A DNA stretch of 19,496 nt from Candidatus Gastranaerophilales bacterium (GTDB lineage Bacteria; Cyanobacteriota; Vampirovibrionia; Gastranaerophilales; Gastranaerophilaceae), in assembly GCA_944324205.1 (NCBI GenBank), contig CALUVK010000010.1, positions 1-19,496 of the forward strand. The letters run 5' to 3'. Below, piece after piece: positions 13,884 through 19,496 of this stretch; positions within the stretch are counted from its first letter, which is position 1, and each line of letters begins with the position of its first letter. The notes under the pieces are model-generated. The model ran no database searches and was not told the origin of the DNA. It was given only the letters and a program-made list of their open reading frames with translations. Position numbers and translations under genes: made by a program.

Positions 13884-15131
13884 TTAAATATTAAGTTTTG
13901 TAAAGTTGCATATATCTTTTCTATAATACAAGCCATTAAAGTTAATATTTTCGGCTTCTTCATACATCTTCTTCACAGCTCTTGAGGATGTTAAGGCAGA
14001 TGATGTCAGTACTAAAACCGAACCATAATCAGCTTCAAGCTCTAGATATTTATTTTTTTTAATTGAAGGATAAAAGGATAAGCAAGTATTATCATCAATT
14101 GTGTCAAGGCCTTGTATTACATTTTCTTTATTTTCTTTATTTTTACAAGTTAAAACAAGGGAGGATGCATAACAATTTTTATAATGAATAGCATCCACTT
14201 CATCGCTAAAAGAACCTATAACACAAGATATAAACAATGAAACCAAATCTTCATCCAGAACTTCTAAGATAGCTGCAGCATCACAATCCTGCATAAAAGA
14301 ATGCCAGCCCAGTACATATATTCTGCCATCATCACTTAAAATTCCGTTTATGCCCAAAATTCCCAAATACGGATTTCCTTCTATTTCAAAGTAATCTAGG
14401 GTTGGATAAATTACATTATCCATAAGATAATATACTTGTTCAATAGAAAGTTTATAGTTTGGTGCGCAGGCCCCCATTCCGCTTGTTAATTGCCCGCCGT
14501 TTCCTTCAAGGGAATGTTTGTAAGTTATAGAAGAACCAAACGGTAATGCCTTATAGCCATCTGTTATTGTATAAAATGAAAAAGGTGTTCCATATATATA
14601 ATCTTCAATAAGAATTTTTGCATTTTTTTCTATAAAACTAGTTTCAACATTTTTCTTTGCTATCTGGTACGAAGTAAAAATGGCTGCACTATTTTGAGCA
14701 TTTGTTTTTAACACAAAAGGATTTTTTAAATTTTTGATATAGTCGAGAACCATGCTTTGTTTCTCAAAAATGCCGAATTTAGGTGTCGGTATTCTTAATT
14801 TATACAATATTTTTTTAGCTAATGCTTTATCAAAAATAAGATTAGCAGCTTCTGCAGAAGGAGCAAAAATTGGCTGATTATTTTGCATAAATAATGATAC
14901 AATATCTGTTTTTAAAGATTTTGAAGATATTGGAATTGTCAATTCGATACCGTTTTCGACTACAAATTCCAAAAGTTCTTTAGAATTATCCTCTCTAATA
15001 TCAATACATTGTGCAAATTCCTTCAGTGTATCACTGCCTGGTGTTATGAAGATATCATGATCTTTTGAGAGCTTTTTAGCAAGTGCATATTCCTTAGCAC
15101 CGTTTCCTATAATAAAAATTTTCTTTCGCAT
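13884..15131 (-). CDS. PurD-like ATP-grasp protein with eroded motifs
   Basis: The order of segments follows phosphoribosylamine-glycine ligase (PurD): N-terminal KIFIIGNGAKEYALAKKL and TPGSD, the IPTPKFGIF linker, ILIEDYIYGTPFSF like the EE.LeG.EfS strand, and NGGQLTSGMGACAP like the NTGGMGAyaP loop. Several catalytic signatures are changed. The KADGLAAGKGV-type ATP loop reads KTNAQNSAAIF (about 142-152), the DHKR part reads TYKHS, and the E.N.RFGDPE metal site reads LGWHSFMQDCDAAA (about 274-287). It is 415 residues from ATG 15131, close to PurD length. I prefer 15131 over a TTG at 15167, because the promoter -10 occupies that interval and puts the transcript start at the ATG. It may be a divergent PurD, a paralogue with another ligase reaction, or inactive. 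Confidence 0.8.
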   Translation of the reverse strand: MRKKIFIIGNGAKEYALAKKLSKDHDIFITPGSDTLKEFAQCIDIREDNSKELLEFVVENGIELTIPISSKSLKTDIVSLFMQNNQPIFAPSAEAANLIFDKALAKKILYKLRIPTPKFGIFEKQSMVLDYIKNLKNPFVLKTNAQNSAAIFTSYQIAKKNVETSFIEKNAKILIEDYIYGTPFSFYTITDGYKALPFGSSITYKHSLEGNGGQLTSGMGACAPNYKLSIEQVYYLMDNVIYPTLDYFEIEGNPYLGILGINGILSDDGRIYVLGWHSFMQDCDAAAILEVLDEDLVSLFISCVIGSFSDEVDAIHYKNCYASSLVLTCKNKENKENVIQGLDTIDDNTCLSFYPSIKKNKYLELEADYGSVLVLTSSALTSSRAVKKMYEEAENINFNGLYYRKDICNFTKLNI

Positions 15132-15137
15132 AAAGCA

Positions 15138-15167
15138 ATTATAACATAGAAATAGTCTGTAATGCAA
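15138..15167 (-). promoter_or_regulatory. Promoter giving a leaderless transcript for the PurD-like gene
   Basis: TTGCAT (15162-15167), 18-bp spacer, perfect TATAAT (15138-15143), then six bases and ATG. Standard spacing puts +1 on the A of the start codon. There is no Shine-Dalgarno. Confidence 0.55.
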
Positions 15168-15172
15168 AGATA

Positions 15173-15196
15173 AAAGGCTGGTTAAAACCAGCCTTT
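15173..15196 (-). terminator. Terminator of the minCDE operon
   Basis: A perfect 10-bp inverted repeat AAAGGCTGGT/ACCAGCCTTT with a 4-nt loop, followed on the minus strand by TTTTATC. It lies between the minE stop and the PurD-like promoter. Confidence 0.75.
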
Positions 15197-15228
15197 ATTG
15201 CAAAAATATACCTTTGTTAAAGAACATA

Positions 15229-15711
15229 CTATGCTTCTATATGTTCTTCTGCTGATGGTTCCGTATTTTCACCCTTGAATTCTTCAGGTGCAGAAACTGT
15301 TTGGATATTATCGCACTCTTCTGCAAATACTTCTTCCTGAACAACTTCGCTTTCAGTTTCTTCAGGAATAGGTTCTTCTTCACTATCTATTTTTTCAGCT
15401 TTTAAAGCTGCTTCAATTTCTTCTTCATCTTTAGCTCTAATAACAGGAATTGAAAGCATTAGTGCAACCTGATCTCCTTCCTGTTCAAAGTTTAATTCAA
15501 GAAGTTCTTTATCCATCTCAACATAACGAGAAAGCAAATCAATTAATTCACCTCGCATCTGCTCAAGAATTTTAGGCGTAAGATTTGTTCTATCTTGCAT
15601 CAAAACAAGCTTTAACCTGTTTGTTGCAACAGACTTGGAAGCATCATCCGATTCTTCTTGAGGGCGGAAGAATTTAGCCACTGTATTATATAAATCGGTA
15701 AGAATTCCCAT
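15229..15711 (-). CDS. minE: Cell division topological specificity factor MinE with acidic C-terminal extension
   Basis: MinE binds MinD, stimulates its ATPase and restricts the MinCD inhibitor to the poles so that FtsZ assembles at mid-cell. The start MGILTDLYNTVAKFF matches the membrane-targeting helix. The MinD-binding helix and dimer core are NRLKLVLMQDRTNLTPKILE (31-50) and ELIDLLSRYVEMDKE through QVALMLSIPV (to about 90). The protein has 160 residues against 80-100 usually. Residues about 93-160 form a Glu-rich low-complexity tail (SEEEPIPEETESEVV). It lies one base after minD, with AAGG before ATG 15711. Confidence 0.95.
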   Translation of the reverse strand: MGILTDLYNTVAKFFRPQEESDDASKSVATNRLKLVLMQDRTNLTPKILEQMRGELIDLLSRYVEMDKELLELNFEQEGDQVALMLSIPVIRAKDEEEIEAALKAEKIDSEEEPIPEETESEVVQEEVFAEECDNIQTVSAPEEFKGENTEPSAEEHIEA

Positions 15712-15712
15712 T

Positions 15713-16525
15713 CTACACCTTCGCTTTCAGTTTTGAAAATGCATTCTTTATTTTTGCCATAAAACCCTTTGGTTCGTCTAAATCCAAGAACGGAACTTCT
15801 TCTCCTAAAATACGAAGCGCAACATTTCTATAAGCTTTTCCTGCAAGTGCGTCCTCATCATTAACGATAGGCTCACCTTTATTTGTTGATGTTATAATTC
15901 CGGTATCTTCTGGGATTATACCGATTAGAGGGCAGGAAAGAATTTCTACTACATCATCCACACTCATCATATCGTTTGATTTAATTAAACTCGGACGAAC
16001 TCTGTTCAAAAGGAGTTTGTAGCTTGTGATTTCTTCTTTTGCTTCTAAAAGCCCTATGATTCTATCTGCATCACGTATAGCTGACATTTCAGGTGTGGTT
16101 ACGACAATTGCTTCACTAGCACCTGCAACAGCATTTTGGAATCCTTGTTCAATACCCGCCGGGCAGTCAACAAGTACAAAATCATTTTCTTCTTTTAATG
16201 TATCGCAAATTTCTTTTAATTGTTCCGCGGTAACAGCGGTTTTGTCTCTTGTCTGTGCTGCTGCAAGAAGTGACAAATTAGGATTTTTTTTGTCTTTAAC
16301 AAGTGCCTGCTTCAACTTACAGCGTTCTTCTATAACGTCAACAATTGTATATACAATTCGGTTTTCAAGACCTAATAACAGGTCTAAGTTCCTTAACCCT
16401 AAATCCGTATCTATAAGAACTACTTTATATCCGTCTTTTGCAAGGGCAGTACCGATATTTGCGCTTGTTGTTGTTTTTCCTACTCCGCCTTTGCCGGATG
16501 TGATTACTATTACTCGACCAGTCAT
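15713..16525 (-). CDS. minD: Septum site-determining ATPase MinD
   Basis: Membrane-cycling ATPase of the Min system. The 270 residues carry the deviant Walker A motif GKGGVGKT (11-18, with signature K12), IDTDLGLRNLD (38-48), the Walker B-like FVLVDCPAG (116-124) and a C-terminal amphipathic membrane-targeting helix (GFMAKIKNAFSKLKAKV). ATG 16525 overlaps the minC stop as TAATG, with AAGGAG within the end of minC, so translation is coupled. All catalytic residues are present. Confidence 0.98.
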   Translation of the reverse strand: MTGRVIVITSGKGGVGKTTTSANIGTALAKDGYKVVLIDTDLGLRNLDLLLGLENRIVYTIVDVIEERCKLKQALVKDKKNPNLSLLAAAQTRDKTAVTAEQLKEICDTLKEENDFVLVDCPAGIEQGFQNAVAGASEAIVVTTPEMSAIRDADRIIGLLEAKEEITSYKLLLNRVRPSLIKSNDMMSVDDVVEILSCPLIGIIPEDTGIITSTNKGEPIVNDEDALAGKAYRNVALRILGEEVPFLDLDEPKGFMAKIKNAFSKLKAKV

Positions 16526-17502
16526 TAATCTCTCCTTAACTTTTTATAAATAACTATTTTACCATCTTCTATTTGAGCTTCTTCAGGAGTAAACTCATTT
16601 GTTTTTTGAACGTATGGGACATTTAAAGTATCGTTGCGCCTAGCATATAACCCGGCAATTCTTAATTGAATTGCATTGAGTTTTAAGGCTCTTACTTTTG
16701 CAGTGATATTTCCCATAGAACCGGCATGAGCTATACCGCCTAATATACCCCATACAGTAATATCACCTGTGGCTACAATTTCGCTTCCAGGATGTGCATC
16801 ACCTATTATTAAAATGTTTCCTTCATAAGTAACAGTTTGACCAGAACGCAAGGTTTGGTTTATATACAATGTCGGAAGAGATTCTGTATTAACGGAATTC
16901 TCTTCTACACCTTGTGGTAAAACATCTCCTGTATCAAGCAGTATGTATTTACTTGCGTCTTCGTTTTTTAGAATACCTTCATTTACGGCTAAAGCTTCAA
17001 AATCTGCACTGAAGTTTTCTGCCGGAATAATTTCAGATAATTCTTGTGTTGTTTGTTCATCATAGATATCTTCAACGCCATCTGTTGTTTCTATAGAATT
17101 ATTAACATTTGTTGTTTCAGGTTGTATTTCAACGACTTTTCCCTCTTCTTTTACAACTACTGCTTCTTCTTTAATTTCTTCAACAGGAGTAGTTGCCACA
17201 AACGAAGGAGCTGCATCATTTGATATTTCTGATAATACTATTCCTAAGCTTACTGCGGAAGCTTCTGTTTGTTCGGATTTAGTGTCTATAAATGCAATAG
17301 ATGCATCCATTGATTCAATAAGAGCTTTTATACTCAAAAGCTGTGATTGTTTTAAATCTAAGTTCCCGAGTTTCAAACAAATTCGTTTACCTTTAACATC
17401 AGGGTGCTCCATGATAGAACTCAATTCAAAAACCAGCTGAGTTGTATTTTTTGCGTTGCTTAGATCAATAATAAAACCGTTCTCAGTAAAACCTTTTTCC
17501 AT
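16525..17502 (-). CDS. minC: Septum site-determining protein MinC with long acidic linker
   Basis: FtsZ assembly inhibitor recruited to the membrane by MinD. The N-terminal FtsZ-inhibiting domain spans about 5-90. The C-terminal beta-helix (about 211-292) has the MinD-interaction signature RSGQ (219-222), GDAHPGSEIVATGDITVWG and GGIAHAGSMGNITA. Between them, residues about 95-210 form a Glu/Val/Thr-rich, low-complexity linker, making 325 residues against about 230 in E. coli. The usual LRG before AHAG reads LGG. It is the first gene of minC-minD-minE; the Shine-Dalgarno is weak (GGGAATTATAA before ATG). Confidence 0.95.
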   Translation of the reverse strand: MEKGFTENGFIIDLSNAKNTTQLVFELSSIMEHPDVKGKRICLKLGNLDLKQSQLLSIKALIESMDASIAFIDTKSEQTEASAVSLGIVLSEISNDAAPSFVATTPVEEIKEEAVVVKEEGKVVEIQPETTNVNNSIETTDGVEDIYDEQTTQELSEIIPAENFSADFEALAVNEGILKNEDASKYILLDTGDVLPQGVEENSVNTESLPTLYINQTLRSGQTVTYEGNILIIGDAHPGSEIVATGDITVWGILGGIAHAGSMGNITAKVRALKLNAIQLRIAGLYARRNDTLNVPYVQKTNEFTPEEAQIEDGKIVIYKKLRRD

Positions 17503-17534
17503 TTATAATTCCCAAATAATCTGCCACTGGTTTT

Positions 17535-17563
17535 AGAATATCTTAAATAAATTCTCATATCAA
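17535..17563 (-). promoter_or_regulatory. Promoter of minCDE
   Basis: TTGATA (17558-17563), 17-bp spacer, TATTCT (17535-17540). The predicted start near 17528 leaves a leader of about 26 nt before minC. Confidence 0.55.
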
Positions 17564-17611
17564 TAATATGTGACAGAATGTTAATTTTTTTTTAGAGTTT
17601 GTAAATAGAGG

Positions 17612-18382
17612 TTAAACAACTTTTTTAAGAGATTCAAAAACCTCTTTAGAAATTAACCCTTCTTGAACATCTTGAGACAATATTTCTAAAGCTTCTTCTC
17701 TTTTCATTGCATCTTTATAACTTCTCTTTTCTGTAAGAGCAGAATATTTATCAGCAGCTGTTAATACCTGTAATGCAGTATCCGGCATAAAATCATTTGT
17801 AATCTTTGGATACCCATTGCCAACAGGTGTCTGATGGTGGTATTTTATAAGATTTAGAACATTCTCATTAATCCCTTGTTTTGATAAAAGCTCATAACCT
17901 AACTCTGAGTGTAAAGCCATTATCCTTTTTTCCTCATCTGTTAATTTTCCTTTTTTATTTAAAATTTTTTCAGGGATTAAAACTTTTCCATAATCATGCA
18001 GCATTGCTGCTTGCTGTAAATCAGTTGGATTAATCTGAGATTTTATATTTTGGGGAAGTGCTGAATATATTTTTGCGGCTATTATACGCGTATCAGTTAA
18101 GTGGCCTTTTTTTAATTTTTCAAGCTCCAGATCATTAATTTTCAAAGGAATTTTATTTTGATTTAAAATATTCCTGATTTCAGGATTTAATTTTGCAATA
18201 TTTGTTATTGTATTTTTATTCCAAATATCACTATTTACTGAATTAGAACTAAATGAATCCGTTGGAGCTTCAAAGATGCCGGGTGAGACAGCAGACTTTG
18301 ACCGGAATTGGATTCTGGGAAATGTAATATTATTCAGTATGGGGGTATTATATATCTGGTTCATTCTTTTCTTCAACTTCAC
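17612..18382 (-). CDS. HD-GYP-like phosphohydrolase, signature partly degenerate
   Basis: A metal-dependent phosphohydrolase fold. The HD-GYP relatives hydrolyse cyclic-di-GMP or other cyclic dinucleotides. Seen: H94, the H129-D130 pair in AAMLHDYGKVLIP, H158 in HSELGYELL, H182-H183 in YHHQTPVGNGYP and D211 in TAADKYSALTEKRSY. The classic HHExxDGxGYP reads HHQTPVGNGYP, so the Glu and Asp are replaced while GYP is kept. The N-terminal 85 residues are unrecognised, Asn/Ser-rich, with no sensor domain. The 256-residue frame begins with GTG at 18382. ATG 18364 (GAAGAAAAG upstream) is an equally good start, giving 250 residues. Likely a stand-alone signalling or nucleotide hydrolase. Confidence 0.8.
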   Translation of the reverse strand: MKLKKRMNQIYNTPILNNITFPRIQFRSKSAVSPGIFEAPTDSFSSNSVNSDIWNKNTITNIAKLNPEIRNILNQNKIPLKINDLELEKLKKGHLTDTRIIAAKIYSALPQNIKSQINPTDLQQAAMLHDYGKVLIPEKILNKKGKLTDEEKRIMALHSELGYELLSKQGINENVLNLIKYHHQTPVGNGYPKITNDFMPDTALQVLTAADKYSALTEKRSYKDAMKREEALEILSQDVQEGLISKEVFESLKKVV

Positions 18383-18463
18383 ACTAACTAAATATTGTTA
18401 TAGTTATGTAAAGTATTTATTTAATGTAAAATTGACTTTTTTAAATCAAAAATTTACAAAGTG

Positions 18464-19042
18464 TTACATTTTTATTTTTGGGCGCCAAATATATATTAAT
18501 TTATCAAGTGAAAAACGTTTAAAACCATTTTTCTCATAAAACTTTACGGCAGAACTGTCAGCATCAAGAATGATAGAGGTATTATAAAGTTGTTTTATCA
18601 TATTTAAAAAACTAGTACCTATATATTTATATAGAGGAGCTGTTGAATAAACATTTTTTGGATGTACCTGCAAATAATTAAGTCGAATCGGAGAAATATT
18701 ATCTGTTACTTCTACTTCTCCAATACATAAAATATCTCTATCGTTAATTTTATCAAAATTATTATTTTGTTTTGTAAGCGCAAAAATTTTATGTGTATTT
18801 TTACTGGTATAACCCGCCGCAATAGAAATTGCTGTCAATGCTATAGTGGACGCATAAGAATCTTTATCTGCCCAAAACTTTGTAATATTTGCAAGAGCTT
18901 TTAAATCGTTTCTCTCATTTGGCTCAATTTCTACAAAAGAAATTATTTCAGGAGAAAACGTTTTTTTTTCGTTATCAAATTTTTTAATATTAGTTTGAGT
19001 TATAAATTTTGCACCGAAATTTATATTATGACATTTTAACAT
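18464..19042 (-). CDS. GNAT-family N-acetyltransferase-like protein
   Basis: 192 residues. The C-terminal half has a GNAT pattern: a central strand IRLNYLQVHPKN (about 119-130), a pyrophosphate-loop-like KYIGTSFLNMIKQLY (139-153) in place of the usual R/QxxGxG/A, and SAVKFYEKNGFKRF (164-177), a typical motif B ending. Residues 1-110 are unrecognised; the start NINFGAKFITQTNIKKF is compact and cytoplasmic in style. The substrate is unknown. ATG 19042 has no Shine-Dalgarno. The HD-GYP-like gene follows 80 bases downstream, and no terminator is seen between them, so they may be co-transcribed. Confidence 0.7.
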   Translation of the reverse strand: MLKCHNINFGAKFITQTNIKKFDNEKKTFSPEIISFVEIEPNERNDLKALANITKFWADKDSYASTIALTAISIAAGYTSKNTHKIFALTKQNNNFDKINDRDILCIGEVEVTDNISPIRLNYLQVHPKNVYSTAPLYKYIGTSFLNMIKQLYNTSIILDADSSAVKFYEKNGFKRFSLDKLIYIWRPKIKM

Positions 19043-19131
19043 AGTATTCTATTTAAAACTGAGACAAAATTTTTTTTGCTAGTTTATTTCATAAACTAAC
19101 AATCCTTTTAATCGATTTTAATTTTGGTTTG

Positions 19132-19140
19132 TGTTATAAT
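19132..19140 (+). promoter_or_regulatory. ftsH promoter, extended -10
   Basis: TGTTATAAT (TG one base before TATAAT) at 19132-19140 with a poor -35. The predicted start near 19147 leaves a leader of about 30 nt. An 8-bp inverted repeat TAGTTTAT-ttc-ATAAACTA lies further upstream (19080-19098). Confidence 0.5.
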
Positions 19141-19176
19141 CCTCTTAAGAAATGTCCGTTAGTCAAAAGGAGAAAT

Positions 19177-19496
19177 ATGAACAAAAATCAATCAATCGGT
19201 ATGTACGTAATTTTAGGAATTATGGTTCTTGCATTTTTATCAATGCTGTTTTCCGGCCCGACTTCCAGTACACAAGAAATTTCGTACACGGCTTTTTTAC
19301 AAAAAGTTGAAAATAAAGAAATAAAAAGTGTTGATATGGGAAAAGATTCTCTGATTGCGATTCCTGTTAACCAGCCGGAAGCGGAGAAAAAAACAACAAC
19401 AAATCCTTTATATGGAGAGGTTAAACCGCCTAAATTACAGTACAAAGTAGTTCTTCCTGAAAATTCTGATGTTCTTAATAAATTAGAAGAAAATAG
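19177..19496 (+). CDS. ftsH: ATP-dependent zinc metalloprotease FtsH, N-terminal part only
   Basis: Membrane-anchored AAA protease that degrades misfolded membrane proteins and short-lived regulators. Only 106 codons are in the window, running off the right edge with no stop. Seen: a short cytoplasmic start, one membrane helix (about 8-26, GMYVILGIMVLAFLSMLF), then the periplasmic FtsH extracellular domain with EISYTAFLQKVENKEIKSVD (34-53), the typical opening of the family. The AAA and zinc-protease domains lie outside, so the call rests on the N-terminus. AAAAGGAG lies seven bases before ATG 19177. Confidence 0.88.
   Translation, partial: MNKNQSIGMYVILGIMVLAFLSMLFSGPTSSTQEISYTAFLQKVENKEIKSVDMGKDSLIAIPVNQPEAEKKTTTNPLYGEVKPPKLQYKVVLPENSDVLNKLEEN

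Noticed and set aside
15132..15167. 12-residue N-terminal extension of the PurD-like protein
   Set aside because: It starts with TTG inside the -35 and contains the TATAAT -10; the remaining protein starts at the normal family position.
16026..16553. 175-codon plus-strand ORF opposite minD
   Set aside because: It is the reverse-strand shadow of minD, which has all family motifs; no independent signals.

Overview
The window is low-GC, roughly one-third G+C by eye, and gene-dense. It encodes a Gram-negative-style bacterium: a cyanobacteria-like YidC, a complete minC-minD-minE operon, separate accD and accA, FtsH and a flagellin. This mix, together with the AT-rich intergenic regions and many lysine/asparagine-rich proteins of unknown family, fits a non-photosynthetic cyanobacterial relative of the Melainabacteria/Vampirovibrionia type (for example a gut Gastranaerophilales). 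That assignment is inference from gene content and protein style; no search was run.

Layout from left to right. A truncated branched-chain aminotransferase (ilvE) and a monocistronic rpsP (S16) lie on the minus strand, separated by a strong terminator. Next come a conserved-looking protein of unknown function with a TTG start and, divergent from it, an unannotated 28-residue membrane peptide. A 1095-residue multidomain protein follows (zinc ribbons, degenerate cyclase-like region, ATPase remnant without a P-loop, helical repeats). The rpsL-rpsG pair has a structured leader and a strong promoter and is divergent from yidC. yidC converges on a PAP2-family phosphatase through a bidirectional terminator. 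A 350-base region with a dispersed palindrome and a 9-copy 8-bp tandem repeat separates PAP2 from a flagellin whose variable region is a GLUG-repeat beta-helix. After that come accD-accA, a solitary ribbon-helix-helix regulator, a PurD-like ATP-grasp protein with eroded motifs, minCDE, a degenerate HD-GYP protein and a GNAT acetyltransferase. The window ends in the 5' part of ftsH, on the plus strand.

How the genes fit together. Most are housekeeping: ribosome (S16, S12, S7), membrane insertion and quality control (YidC, FtsH), fatty-acid initiation (AccA, AccD), division-site placement (MinCDE), branched-chain amino acids (IlvE) and lipid phosphate turnover (PAP2). The accessory interest lies in the large pseudo-enzyme-like signalling protein, the adhesin-like flagellin with its repeat-rich surroundings, the PurD-like and HD-GYP-like proteins that have lost signature residues, and several regulatory regions: an rpsL leader with two mutually exclusive folds, two apparently leaderless genes, and a 12-mer shared by three intergenic regions.
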